From: Argopecten irradians
Taxonomy: Eukaryota > Mollusca > Bivalvia > Pectinida > Pectinidae
Assembly (NCBI RefSeq): GCF_041381155.1
Contig: NC_091136.1
Coordinates: 52,318,284-52,382,283 of the forward strand
Length of the DNA: 64,000 nt
Reading direction: 5' to 3'
The translations under genes were made by a program, and so were the position numbers. Positions 34,656 through 47,900 of the stretch are shown piece after piece; position 1 is the first letter of the stretch, and each line of letters starts with the position of its first letter. The notes under the pieces are model-generated. The model worked only from the letters and a program-made list of their open reading frames with translations, ran no database searches and was not told where the DNA came from.

Positions 34656-35590
34656 AAAAAACTCTTTGTCAACAGTGTATTTTTAATTCAAGACACACAA
34701 AAACCAGTGCATAGTGCAAAGTGCCGAGTGTTCTCCCTTGGGGATTTTTGCCAGCTGATCCTAAGGACCGGTTGACCCTAAAAGTTACTGGTCCTGACTG
34801 CAAGTTTCTGGTCCTTACAAAGTTAAAATTCATCCTTGTAGTTTAAAAATTCACGCTCTCAACAAAGATGGTTAAAACCAGAGTATCATAATTACAAATT
34901 TACAATTTGATCTTCAACTGTCTACAATGCTATTGCTATTTATATCTAGTACTCTATCTGGACCAAAAAAGTTGCCGGTCAAAAGACCAGCTACATGGCA
35001 GAATCTGCCCTTCTTTATAATTGTCGGTCACGGACAGACGGGCAGGCGTTTATTTTTTCGCAAATAATCATTTTTTTATCTTGAAGTAAAATTAGAAGCT
35101 CAAACTTTTCAATGGTGGTAATGGTGTAAATTAAATTAATTTTGTAACTTAGAAAAATACTAATCCTTCTGCTCATGTTTTTCATAGAGAAAAAATACCA
35201 TTATTATTTATTAACGGTGGAGCATCCTTAAACAATAAAGGCCTTATATAATCAAGATGCAAGATTATTTACTTAATTAACGTAGACTAAGTATTCAATA
35301 ACGTACAGGTCTACAACATCAAGGAAAAGAGTCTCTCTCTTATAAATGAATATACATAGTCCATGGCTATAATGTTATATATTTGTTTTTATTATTTTTT
35401 TAATAGTTTGAGAATTGTATGATTCCGATGTTCTTTCCACAGAAATAACTTTGATATCGTCACTGGCTTCTATCACAGTTTTCTATGGTGTCTGTGTATA
35501 ATTATAATTGTAATTACCCAGTCGGGCCTTTGATGGGCGTAAACGAGTGTTAATTAGCGTGTTAATTGGCGTCGCCTTCATATATGAACT
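34656..35590. other. No gene; MITE remnant at 35050-35233
   Basis: TTGAAGTAAAATTAGAAGCT, CTCAAACTTTTCAATGGTGG and the end TTAACGGTGGAGCATCCTTAA match the right half of the TTAA family (55241-55575); the left end is not recognisable. Nothing else is supported. Confidence 0.6.
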
Positions 35591-35934
35591 GACCGTTATT
35601 ACGTCACGATCGGTCAGCTGAAGATACAACGGCCTATCACTTTCATCAAAAGACAACCAGATCTAAACACACATCCTAAATCACAACTGAAATAACATGG
35701 TGAAGCGAAGAAGCCAGACCCCGGTCCGCCCCATGGCGAGTCTTTGCCACTGGGAAGGGTCACAGGACCCACCCCTGGGGAATCTTGGCCAATGGGAAGG
35801 GTGCGCAGGACGCTTTATGTACCCACTGTTAGGATAATTACATTTAGTATCACTCTGATAAACAACTTTACCTGACGAGTTAGATATTATCATATTTAAA
35901 CTAAAATATATAATTAAAACCGTAAGCAATTAAA
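35591..35934 (+). promoter_or_regulatory. Likely promoter of the 35.9-kb gene
   Basis: TTACGTCA (CRE-like) is at 35599-35606. A 42-44-bp direct duplication spans 35736-35768 and 35778-35812 (TTTGCCACTGGGAAGGGTCA / TTGGCCAATGGGAAGGGTGC); the second copy has a CCAAT box. Promoter role is inferred from position. Confidence 0.4.
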
Positions 35935-38900
35935 ATGTCGCTATCTCAGATGGATGCTAGCACCGTCCTTCCCCTCTCTGTGGACTGTGATCTAGAATAC
36001 GATATAGACATGTCTATGTTCCCGGGCTGGGACGACCCTGACACCCGAGCACAGCCAGCACTGAGGATACACCTCGCCGAATCGTGTGTCTGTCAGACGA
36101 CACCAAAGATGGTTTCTGACGAAGATGACTTTGATGTCGAAATTTCCACAATAAAAAATGGTAAATATCTATTTATATTGACTAACCTGTCACACATCCT
36201 CACTTGTATTGAAAACTTACGTAGAGAACTGTTATATACAGTAGATCATAATGATAAAAATATATCTATATATATAACAATTGAACCAGACGTGATATGG
36301 AATGATGGAGATTGCATATTGCAGAACGGTTCTTCGATTTAATAACAACAATATCTTAATTTCGTTATTAGTATAATCTTATAGAAACATGTTTATGATG
36401 TTTCATGTTTTATATTATTTACATTATGTTTATGGAACTTCTTATGGAACGGTAAATGAAGGCTTAAGACTTGCGTTTTAATGATAGTCAATAAAAGGTA
36501 AAACTGGTAAATAATAGTTTCTTAAAATGAAACGAAAGGGGCGATTTATTTGATCAAATTGCACATATATAAATCACTTTCTTATTAATTCTGATTGACA
36601 AAGATTGATATTGCAAGTCAATTTAATCCTGGTATTTTTCAAATATTACTATAGGACTGATCATACCTGGTACTATCTGTCTATCTATTGTGATCTACAT
36701 CCACAAGCATTAATTAATTTAATTATATAATTTTAGTAGTATATTATCAACTATATTGAAGCTTACATGGGTGTTCTATGAACAAATTTTTTATATATAA
36801 GCACAGATTTAGATAGATAAGTACTATATGTAAATCTCTGATGTAAGTGAGTGTAATTATATGCTATGTTATATGGCTATTTGGCTAAAATATCTTTGTC
36901 AATGCTAAAATATCTTTGTCAATGTAGAATTTCGATAATGAATTATAGATGAATATTTTTTGTTACCAAAATAAAACACAGAAAAACAAACATGTTTTAT
37001 TGTGATGCTTTAAATGCAATGGGATTGGACACAAGTTTTTTCTTACATATGTATATCTGATATTAGGCCTGTGATAAGCTAGGATGAAGGGCTACCATGT
37101 TTGTTCAAATGAAAATAACTTGTCATAGAGTTATTCGAGGTCGCATGAGTCAGATAGTCTAAAATATTTCAAGAAATTCTTGTTAATTAATAAGAGGTAT
37201 ATATACAGACCGGTCTTTGGGCTTGTAACATGTTGGTATGAATGACTACAAAAAGTGAATAAACTTAACTAAAAGATCACAGGGATCAAATAGGCAAACA
37301 CGTTTAATTGACTTCTTGTCATTAGCTAAGATGCCAATAGACTTTATAAATTATAGGAACTGTAGAACATTTAATATTAACATAAGTACATGGCTTCTTA
37401 TTATATCAAAATAATTTATTCGATTATGTTGACCATCATTCAAATAAAGTCACAGGAATCAAATAAGTGATTTTGAACAGCTTCATGTCAATATTATAGC
37501 TAACGTCTGTAGCTAAAGACCCTATATTTAACCTGTTCAGTATTATATTTGTTTTTATTAAGTAAATCAAAATTCGTCCTTATGAATGATAAACTTGTCT
37601 TACATGCAATTTTAGAAATGTCTAGTATTGTCAATTCCTTTAAAGGGACAATTAAGTCTAAGAGTACATTGAAATTTGCACATATATTGGAAACAAACCA
37701 GTTTTAATAGAAATTAGATTAGTTGGTTTTATTTACCGCGGTCTGAGAGTTAGTTACAGATTATATAATCATGGACCCACCAGAGTGCCGTAAGACCATT
37801 TTTAGACGTTTTAGATGTCTAGATTAAAAACGATAAAAATCGTACTCTACATAGTACTATATACTCTATATAGGACACTCTGGTGGGTCCATGATTATAT
37901 AATCTGTAACTAATTCTCAGATCCCTGTTGTTTTACTATGATATGCCAGAAAAACCCACTGCATTGAAATGTTTGTGAAATGTTCCAAATTGCTTACTGT
38001 CCGCCTATGCCGAACCCTGTCCCTTGCAGGTGTAATACAGATTTTTTTTGTCTAGAACTACTCAAATCGCTCTAACAGTAATGTGTTTACCTTCTAAGAT
38101 GCATGAACAGTAATGTGTTTACCTTCTAAGATGCATGTTCTTCACTAAAAATAATTTCACCAACTCCTCAGTGGTTATGTATTGCATTTGTTGAACATGC
38201 GTGACTTTTGCTCCGGTAGGTGTACATCGTACATGCTCCGCCCCTACAAACTACTTTTTCTCTATCAAAAACAGGAGCAGACGAATTAGTATTTTCCTTC
38301 AGTTACAAAAGTTACTTTAGAATTAACACAATTACCATAATTGAAAAGTTTGAGCTCCTAATTTTAGTTCAAGATAAAAATATCAGTACTGTCCTCTTGC
38401 TTATAAGTTTTATATATATATGGAGACGGATTAACATAAGTACATCGTACTTGTTTCTGAAATCTCTGTATTTCCAACCTTTTTGACATGTATATTGAAC
38501 TGAATCATTATTGAATTGAATAAAATATTGTTTAAACCTAGATAAAAATATTAAAAATAATTAATCGCATCCCGATAAAATTCCATGACACAATGTTCTA
38601 TATGAAATAAAGTACTGACTGCGCTTGCACCAAAAGGTTAATGAATTATTTTATATTTCTTTTTTTGTGTTAATTAGACATATATATATACACACACACG
38701 GTTAAACATCAAATATTGTCAAATAACTAGTATCGTTTATGCTCTGTTGGCGGTGGATCATCTAAAACAAACGACTAAAAGGGTTAAAGTTTGTTGGAGT
38801 ATTACCGGGATAACTTAGTTCATTATCAGTACCTGATGAATATATTGTCATAACATTTATTTCAAGGATAGAGTCTAGAAAATATACAGCATGGCAGTAA

Positions 38901-40516
38901 AATTAAGAAACACCTGATGTAGTTATTACTATACTTGGTATGCATTAAAACTAGGACAATATAATTGAAGAATATGTGAATGAACTTAGAGGAAGATGTT
39001 ATTTGTTTTATCTTAATTAACAACATACATGTATCATACAATTTTGAAATTGAGAACATTTCATGTCTTTTCCATGAATTTGAACAACGCCTCCTTCAGT
39101 ACTTACAGTATTTTGATTGCTAATGTTTTAGTAAATTCCAATGAAAAGAATAGATCCGGCCTTCGGCTACCACTTGCGAGGGGTTCATTGCGCACTATTG
39201 TTCTGCTTAATATTTGTCTACTTTCATTGTCCCGTATTACTGTTCGTATCATATTATGTAATCGTGTTCGTTTTGTGTGTCTTGATAAAGGGGCAGATAG
39301 CCTTGAAAATTTGACAATTTATTTTTGTCCACACGGTTGGAATTACTTCTTTGTCCAAATAAAAAAGAAAAGTAATATATATCACAATAGACACACCATT
39401 TAAAGATTCCTACGGCTGACAAATAGTTTTTTTTCTCTGTCAAAAATAGGAGAAGAAGATTTAGTATTTTTCTTCAGTTACAAAAGTTACTTATTCAACG
39501 CTATGACCACCATTGAAAGGTTTGAGATTCTAATTTAACTTCAAGATGAAAATATTAAAAATAAATTTAAAATTGCCTCCCGAAAAAATTCCGTGGCACT
39601 ATGTCTTATATGGAATTAAGTATTGATTACACATGGACCAAAAGCAAATAAATTAATTCATATTATGTTTTATATTGATTAGACATATCATACAGAATTA
39701 CACGTATACACTAATTATTGTTAAAATGATGAATATCGTTTATGGTCTGTCGGCGGTGGAGCACCTTTAACGAGTATTGTTCATAGACATATCATATAGC
39801 ATGTGTTACAACATTTTAAATAAATTTCAATGATGTTTTTTTACGTCTGAAAAAAATCTTAAATTAAAGATAGCATTTAATTCAGAAATACAGAATATAC
39901 ATTTATATGTTTCTGGTAAAGTCTTAAGAAGTAGTTGTACCGAGTTAATTAGATGATATTCTATACATGCATCTACATAGTGCAGGTGTTAAAGAGCTTC
40001 CGAGGACATCTAACCATGGTTCATTTCTTTATTTTTTCAGCAGATCTGTTTTGCGGAATTTTCGAAGACGCACCAAGTGAGATGAATTCTGCCTATCATA
40101 CACCTACAGTTGGGCACAGAGCCAACTCCTTACAAGAGGACTATTTGTCTAATGGCCGCACTAGTCTGACGGATTTGTTAAATGACCCTTTCATCATCGG
40201 CGATATGACACCTAGCCCTCTGACCCCTATTTACAACTCATCGTCGCCCTCATCAACCATTGCTCTCCGCGACATCGACTTTCTCCTACTCAGTCCGACC
40301 GGTATACTTCAGCGTCCAAAAACACACCATAAGTTGAAGCATGGGAAGCACGAAGATGACTCCGAGTCTCCGTCTACAACCACACGATATCATTACCATG
40401 GTGATGACCTATTTAGTGAATTATATGTTACCTTCAACAGGGGTGAGGCCAAGGTCAACAAGACTGATGATCCAGAGGAGATGGGATTTGACTTTATCGC
40501 AGCTGTCCGCGACTAG
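35935..40516 (+). CDS. Two-exon gene for an acidic, Ser/Pro-rich protein of unknown function
   Basis: Exon 1 (35935-36160) encodes MSLSQMDASTVLPLSVDCDL through DEDDFDVEISTIKN and ends at donor GTAAAT. Exon 2 (40041-40516, TAG) starts after TTTTTTCAG and encodes DLFCGIFEDAPSEMN, SLTDLLNDPFIIGDMTPSPL, RPKTHHKLKHGKHEDD and a C-terminus GFDFIAAVRD. Total about 233 residues. There are no membrane segments or signal peptide. The protein is acidic at both ends with a His/Lys-rich central patch that could be a nuclear localisation signal; DLLNDPF with SPLTP clusters resembles regulatory or activation regions, but I do not recognise the family. The acceptor is a NAGNAG (CAGCAG), so one Ala may be optionally included. 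The 3.9-kb intron contains MITEs. The frame continues 182 bases into the intron past the donor, so an unspliced short form is also possible. Confidence 0.65.
36885..36924 (+). repeat. 20-bp tandem duplication
   Basis: GCTAAAATATCTTTGTCAAT occurs twice in tandem in the intron of the orphan gene. Confidence 0.85.
37742..37921. mobile_element. Fold-back MITE, about 180 bp
   Basis: TCTGAGAGTTAGTTACAGAT, TATATAATCATGGACCCACC, AGAGTG at the left is mirrored almost perfectly at the right, ending AACTAATTCTCAGA. Arms are about 45 bases. Confidence 0.85.
38075..38136 (+). repeat. 31-bp tandem duplication
   Basis: CAGTAATGTGTTTACCTTCT, AAGATGCATGAA is repeated twice. Confidence 0.85.
38235..38776. 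mobile_element. TTAA-family MITE, diverged copy
   Basis: The interior matches 39400-39770 (TTCAGTTACAAAAGTTACTT, GTTTGAGCTCCTAATTTTAG, CCCGATAAAATTCCATGACA). The right end is TGTTGGCGGTGGATCATCTA; the left end (ATGCTCCGCCCCTACA) is partly eroded. Confidence 0.7.
39400..39770. mobile_element. TTAA-family MITE, complete copy, 371 bp
   Basis: TTAA at 39400-39403 is followed by AGATTCCTACGGCTGACAAA. The right end is TGTCGGCGGTGGAGCACCT before TTAA at 39767-39770. A TTAA target duplication fits piggyBac-type or similar integration, but the terminal bases are not typical piggyBac, so the superfamily is left open. Confidence 0.75.
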
Positions 40517-42423
40517 TGTTTACGATGTGTGATATTATAAATCCTTGAACATACGTAGTGCTCAGATATAGCCGTGTGATAAACATGCTGTGGATCAGCA
40601 TTGTGAAATAAAAATAATAACTTTAGAACAATAAGCATATGAACTTGGACATTCGTGATACATCTCTGAATTCTTTGTTGTTATTTATGTCAGAAACATG
40701 TGTTAGACAGCGAGATCTCTGTTTATGTATGCAAAATACTTTTGTTTAATACAGGTTATGTAAAACTATTTTTCTTTGCATTGTCGTTTTTAACTCATTA
40801 TAAGATGTTGTATTATACGTATGCAAAAATAACAACCGAATGACTAAACATGGAAACGGTTTGAAGTTTCTTCTGACTTTCAGGACAGAATTTTATATTA
40901 ATAAACTACAAAATTTATGGTTATTTCGAAGCACAGTATCAATATATTTAATCCTAGAATGGCATTGATATTAAGTGAGATAAAGAGAAAAAAAACAACA
41001 ATATAACGAGTTTTACCGGTTGGGGAGAGGGGGCATTCTGATCTATCAGAGAACTAAATTACATTTCCCCTCGTTAAGAATTACAAAACAGAAATCATGC
41101 AATACATATTACATGTATAATGTATTAATGTACTGCCAAATTCATTTTCAGCTCTTATTTGTTCTTGTAAAATTCAACCTTATGTATTGAAAGTAATGTA
41201 GTTCTCAAAATCAGAATTACTTTTGGTGATAAATAACATATTAAAAGCTTTTCTTGGTTAGTGAGTATGTAAAATACGACGCATATATTCTATAACTTGA
41301 TGTAAGTAGTTTAACATTTAATATTGATATCGAAACCCCAGATATTAAACAAGAAAACTAACCAAGGTATGGATGGTTAAAATGTACTCAAACAATTGTT
41401 TTTATTCATTGAACCATTAACTTCATACCACACTCCCTGAACGAACATCTCGTTCGATCAAATTGAATGTTGAATAATTGTCTGCAATAAACGAAGAAAA
41501 CCGAAAAGGCTTCACGAAGTTTTAATTATATATATGATTTATCGGTGTATCCCCATTGTTTCACTCAATTAGTCCCAGAGTTACTTCCCTTAGAGCAGAA
41601 GGGCAGTAACTCTGAGAGATAAGTAAAGATACGCCATGTAATAACACTATTTATATTTATTATTAATCTATTTACATTGGAATCGACATCATGGGATTAA
41701 AGTGATATGGTAAAGTGGCTATATCATAGTGCTATACCATAAAAATCATGAACATAGCTGATCAGTTAAGAGAATTAAGATAAAGTTAAAACAGCTTATT
41801 TGACATAATATTTCATAATACATATATATTTTTTTTGCATTAATGTTGTAATCTAGTCAAATTCTAATGATGTTGGTTGATGCCAATTACTTACTACTCG
41901 GTTTTAATAATACGACAGTTTAACATTAAAAAAATATTGTTCAATCATCGTTCACGGAAAAAGCCATTTTGATATATTTTTATTTCCTATTTTTTAGAAA
42001 CTTGTTATATCTTTGCAATCAAACCGAAACCAAAACTTTAAATGACACCAGACCAATGTACTAACCAATTTTGATTCTATCCGCACTGACGGATTGAAAT
42101 ATAGGACCGTAACTCTAGATATAAAAACCAGAACAAGACTATTACCATGGATAAGATGTACTATACTGTGATTTATATTGGTATTCAGAGACATCACTGA
42201 GTTAGAAATGTTAAAAAACCCATAAAACAAAGTCGAGTTAGGCTTTCAGGAACGATGAGAAATGCCCGGTCTGTACTAGTGTGGTATTACATGTAGTCTT
42301 TCGATTTAAACTTGTTTCTCTTTGGATGGATTGGACCGCCAGGTTACTGTTCAGTGAGGTAGCAATGATGTTTGTCAAGAAGCAGTTAATTGTGTCTGAT
42401 AAACTCAATATAATATTAAGAGC
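40517..42423. other. 3' flank of the orphan gene and intergenic sequence
   Basis: AT-rich, no supported gene. A short hairpin (CAGAGTTACTTCCCTT / AAGGGCAGTAACTCTG) lies at 41577-41613. Confidence 0.5.
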
Positions 42424-42790
42424 GAAACACGACCACAAAAGAGAAGCGGGCTATTTTTGCAATTCATTTTAAAGCAGTTTAATGATGTTGACAAATATCA
42501 CAATAACATAGTTTATAATCTTACTGTCCTATTAACAGCCCGGGTCATATAAGGACGTGGTAGGTTTGTTGGTGGAGGAAAACTGGAGTACCAGGAGAAA
42601 AACCACAGTCCGCGGTCAGTACCTGGCAACTGTCCCCCCATGGGATTCGAACTCGCGACCCAGATGTGGAGGGCTTGTGATAATTAGTCGAAATATAATA
42701 ACACGACCAGAAAAGAGAAGGAGGCTCTTTTTTCAATTTTATTGTAAAAAGTTATTTGTGATGATGTTGACAAATATCAAAATAACACGC
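42424..42790 (-). repeat. tRNA-derived SINE-like fragment between about 90-bp direct repeats
   Basis: 42540-42690 carries, on the minus strand, a B-box-like GAGTTCGAATCCC and, on the plus strand, GGTGGAGGAAAACTGGAGTA, a common SINE-like sequence. On either side are copies of ACACGACCANAAAAGAGAAG to GATGTTGACAAATATCANAA (42427-42512 and 42699-42784), far longer than a normal target duplication. Confidence 0.65.
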
Positions 42791-43080
42791 GTGATTATGT
42801 AAAAAGGAGTTATTCAAGGTATATCTTCTTGGTGCTACTTTGTTGGGAAACGCTTCTTGTTTTGTTTGACATCACGGACTGCCAGTAATTATATATTGGT
42901 CCATAGGTTAACTGGACATAAGATTTGTACACGGACAACTGTAGAGTACTTTATAAGATATAACACTGAATCATTGTGTGTAAGGAGAGGAAGGAATTTA
43001 AGTGATGACAGACTCGGAAATTCTAATTTCCGCACCACATGACCGATCTATTCCAGAGACCCTTGACTAACTCTCGATAC

Positions 43081-43186
43081 GACCTATCACGGGAGACTCA
43101 GTTTGACTGTATATTGTCATTGGCCTTGACATGCAGATGCTGTTCCATTGTGACACGAGATAATGGACGTGTTTATTTTATAAAAG
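43081..43186 (+). promoter_or_regulatory. Core promoter of 7TM receptor gene A
   Basis: TATAAAAG is at 43179-43186, 85 bases before the ATG. Upstream, GACCTATCACG (43081) and GTCATTGGCC (43116; inverted CCAAT box) also occur in the same order before gene B (49366 and 49386), where spacing is shorter. Conservation between paralogues supports regulatory use. Confidence 0.5.
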
Positions 43187-43270
43187 GAACAGAAATAACA
43201 ATATTCATGTATGTAATGAAACCCAACCGAGAAGCTTTACCTAGGACCCGATCGCACATAGAAGTCTAAC

Positions 43271-44914
43271 ATGCAAACGACCGACGGGAACGTGACAAAA
43301 CCTCCGAGGAGCGGTTATGATCTGGATGTGTATGACCATGGACATTTTTACGGCATCCATTTAGCAGCTTTATTGTGTATTTTCATCAGTTTTCTTTGTG
43401 CTGTGACCGTTATAACTGCTTCCTTCACTAAACGAAAAACTAATTTCTTTACGTGGTCGAAGAGCGACCGATTCGTTGTATACATTGCTATTTGTGATGG
43501 CCTCTTCAATATCGCTCACAGTTTGGACCATACGCATGTGCTCGTCACTCGATCTCACGTGAAACCAAAAGGACTTTGTGCATTCTATGGATTTATCTTA
43601 TCCGAATTTTTGTCTGCGCAAATTTTCATGATAAATCTCGTTGCCATCAACGCATTTTGTTTAATGTTTTTCAACAAGGACATTCCGTTTGGAAAATATG
43701 ACCATCGACTTTTGATTGGGATTTTCGGTGCACCTCTGATAGCATCCATTGTTGCCGTGTCTTTGAACCAGTTCGGACCAAACACAGTCTTGTAAGTTTT
43801 GTAACTTAATTAAATATTGATTGATGCTGATTTCAACCATCTAGTGTTACCGCTTCGGCGCTAGAACGTGATGGTTTCTTGTCGTCGTTGGTGAGTTTTC
43901 AAATATATATAGTGTTAGACCCTAGATGGATTTAGCCGATTCTCATATGTCAGAATTACTTCCCTTCGCTTCATCCCGATGTGAAACGAAGGGAAGTAAC
44001 TCTGATAGAGCAGTATAACATGTTGGCGTTTATTATGTAGAACTTAGCATTATTGGCATTTTTAGTGTTGACAGATTGGATTGTTGACATTTTGGCTAAA
44101 TTTAGCGTGTTCAAAATGTCATATTTGCATGTTGGCGATTTTGAATGTTAACGCTTTGACATGCGCTAAAGCAATATGATGCCAATTATACGAGATGACC
44201 GTTATTAGAAATAATATATAACACCAAAGTACATTATAAGCAAATTAACATATCTTTCATTAAATGACCAAAGTATGAGTATGATATTTAGTAAGCATAT
44301 TTATTACTCTAGTATATTGTAATACATGAAGTACTTTTAATTATGATCTCACATGTTGCAGTTGCTTTATGGATGCCATCAGAGGGAGACTAATGAATAC
44401 AGTATATCTGACGATCCCTTTACTGGTCGTGTTCATGGTCAACCTGGTATTGTATGGACTAACATACTGGCGCCTCAAAGTGGGGTCCTCTAAGTTTCAA
44501 GGATCCCGGATGTCGTCACGCACGAGGCGCGTGGCGCGAAACATGATCCTCTTTCTGCTTGCGTTCTTTGTCCAGTATTGGGCCGCTGCCCTGTTTGGTG
44601 CATTGCAGTTGTTTACTTATAACATCCCCATCGTCATTTACTATTTCTTGACAACTTTCACGAATATTGGAGGTTTCTTGAACGGGTTGGTATACATCGT
44701 CATACGCCGCAGGTTCCTACAAAGAGACAAAAGCGGAGAGAAAAATTCGGTAGACAGGATCAACAGATCAGGAGATGCCAGTCCATCAGCACTGAGACAT
44801 GTTAGGGTAAATAATCAGAAGGGAGAATTGGCCAAATCAAAAGACAACATACTTGCGTCAGACTATACTTCAGCATGTAAAGGACAATTGGACGTACGCA
44901 ATGGTGTTATATAA
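43271..44914 (+). CDS. Seven-transmembrane receptor-like protein A (tandem family)
   Basis: Exons 43271-43791 and 44362-44914 join within a Phe codon (phase 2) to give about 357 residues. The N-terminus has an NVT glycosylation sequon (residues 7-9) and no signal peptide. Hydrophobic segments fall at about 30-50, 67-90, 103-133 and 146-166 in exon 1 and three more in exon 2 (TIPLLVVFMVNLVLYGLTYW; MILFLLAFFVQYWAAALFGA; IPIVIYYFLTTFTNIGGFLN), ending IVIRRR and a 60-residue Ser/Asn-rich cytoplasmic tail. Cys103 at the start of TM3 and a Cys just after the splice junction match the TM3-loop disulfide of GPCRs. TM2 carries CDGLFNIAHSLDH, and FGKYD follows TM3 in place of DRY. The layout resembles family-2/cAMP-receptor-like 7TM proteins rather than rhodopsin-type. 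Ligand is unknown. An intron hairpin lies at 43949-44005. Confidence 0.85.
43949..44005. repeat. Short CAGARTTACTTCCCTT hairpin
   Basis: CAGAATTACTTCCCTTCGCT mirrors CGAAGGGAAGTAACTCTG within the intron of receptor gene A. Confidence 0.75.
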
Positions 44915-47900
44915 ATACAGACGTCAACGTTACTGTGACACAGAGGAACAGTTCACGTTGGAATATATATATATCTATTCAATCTCATTTGTGATTTTGC
45001 CAGATTAAAGAATACCTACGTATGTTTTCAGTCAGCCCACCATCAACAAATGATAAAATTACTAGTATTCAAATCGCCTTTCTTTCGTGGTCTGCCCCCC
45101 TCCCGTTATCGCTATTTGTCAGACAGTATCGAAGGATCTCTATCTAAAATTTCATATGTTCATATGTAGGTTCCTCATGGTGCCTTGTTATGCATATTGA
45201 ATTTTAGGACCTATCCCAAAACAAGATGGCTGAGAGACAGCTATGATGGATTTTGACAACTATAAAGTGTGTTTAACCGCTATTTCGCAGAACTAATGGG
45301 ATCTGTACCATTTCATATGTAGGTTTCCTCTGGTGCCTAGTTATGCATACCGGTATTGCATTTTAGAACCGATAATGAATTTTGATAATTGAAGCACTGG
45401 TATTTTGCTGCCATGTTGACGTGGCATGTACGTGTTGTTTCTCTTTGTGTATCAAATGCTTCAAAGGATAAGGGAAAACATAAAATTTATCTATTTCCTT
45501 TTACTATCATACATGTAAAGCATTCGATGGTGGGCGCTGAGTTCCTTCTGGAATCTCTTGTTACATGAATTTCAACCACAGGCTTGATCAAACTGTGTTC
45601 CGTGTAAGACATCCAGTAGCTTACTGTTATACGGGTTTTAGGAACGCACCGAATTGTAGACGGGATGGAGATTTTGTATAAAATTTATGTTTTGTATATG
45701 AATTCGTTAAATAAAGTTCATTGGATCTCGTGAACATAAAGTTCTGTGTTTTGGAGCTTTCAATAAATCGTAGGTTTCAAATTATATACGGGGATTCTGC
45801 TTTAGAAACGTCTTTATTAAACGAGTGTAACAACATATCGCAAAAACTATAATCTTGCGCAATAATTGATATTTTGAGATATTGTTTTGATCATATATTG
45901 TCAATAGCAGCCTCAGACAATAGGATATGTATCTCACTGGCCTATATAGATAACCACTACCGGTTACTACCTTAGCTTTGTCAACATGACATGCCATGTT
46001 TTACTTGCAGTATCTATATCCTTTACCCAGTACTTACTCTCCCTTTTTGGGTTCGAAATTAAATTTTTTTCTTAATTCAAAGGATGTTTCATAACATACG
46101 TGTCCTTACACATGATGACCTTATTCAACACACAGCCTTATAAAATTTCCACATTTCAAAATTTGAACATTAGCGTTTGAGAAGCGGACATTTATTCTTT
46201 GTTCATATATAAGATACCTCTCCTTTAGTTGGAATCCTTCTGTGATTCTATAGTGTTTTATTTTAAGGAGTACGGGGTTGATCAGCTGAAACCCAAAGAT
46301 AAGAAATGAAGAGTCGGACTACACAGGGACTTATCAATATAGACCCAAATTTTGTATGTATTACCGAGGGTTTGGTATTATACAAATAGGTTTTTGGACA
46401 CAATGCACAATGTATCTCGAGATTATGTTATATCAAATCAATTATGTTTTGTCTGATATACCTTCCTTATGTTAGACTATATACGCATGTACTCTTTAAT
46501 ACACACATTCAGATATTTGATACCCAAAAAGTTCACGTACACTCGAAATCACAATAGATTTACATTTTCATTCCAAACATTTTATAATAAACTGTATAGC
46601 TAAATATTTTACATGGACAAAACAATATACAAAATCCGCAAAATCAAGTAAAGTAAAACATGCTATTTTTGTGACTGTTTAATCACCTGAATAAAACAAC
46701 ACAACGATGAATTGAACAATAGAAACAATTGACTGTTTAATATCGTTTTAATTTTTCAAAGAGTGTATACATCAGAATTATCTGTACCACATCGAGCACT
46801 GTACTTATAAAATCCCTAATCTCATACCAAAACATATATAACGAGTACTTGAAATAATCAACATGTGGCGCCACGTCTCAGAAAATGAATATTAATTCAG
46901 TGTCGCTATCATAGCCGAAGCGTACGGATTATCATTTTCTCACATATAAAGTATGATGAATAAAATAAGGGAATTTTGAAAAATAAATGCTATTTTTCTA
47001 AATAAGTTTTTTATTTCTAGTGATGATGATTTGTAATAACACAATAGATGAGTGTTCTACAATGCCATCAATTGTTTAAATCAAACATTTCTAATACAAT
47101 AACCCACAGCCCTACTGGACGATCAACCTATAATACAGAAATAGTTGATGGATCCCGATACACTAAAAAATCCATGATTACAATCAGGTATGGATTGCAA
47201 AAGTACCTTTTAAAGAAGTGCGATGAGGATAATAGTTCGTGTCTCTGGGAACCATAAAAGTGCTATTTCCCTCATACCCATTCAGTAAGTGTCTACTATG
47301 CTCTTGATATATAGAGGATATTCCTTGTTTCTTAATGGATACCAGTTATATTTCATCGATTTGGTCGAAAGTTTGATATTTTTGACGAGTGCGAAGTAAA
47401 ATCATGACGCATTTTTGTTCACGAACTAATGACATAACGATCGAAATGATATTTTCACTTTCAATGCCGCATTCCGATTTGTCAAAAGCGACTGAAAATA
47501 TCAAAATTGGTACTTTGACTGGAGTGAAATATATCCCTTTTATGTATTTATTCTACAATAACAGATATAGAGAAAACATGGTTAATATCTTACAATACAA
47601 GGTTTATTTTAGTGCAAGGCTTAAGTTTCGTTCGAAGTGAGACGTTTCTTTGATTCATTCACTAAACCTAATGAGAGTGTACTTCCATGTGAAATAACGT
47701 TATATATGCGCATTCGCAAACAGTACCAGTAATTCTAGTCAGTGTTTAATACCACTGAAACAATACGGAATACTAAAAAAAAAACAATTACTCGTCCAAG
47801 AATTACATTAGAATACGTACTTTAGCCATGAGCCAAGAAAAGGACGCTGTCGCCGTACGGGATTTGCGTAAATGTTATTGCTGTAATTACAACTCCTCCA

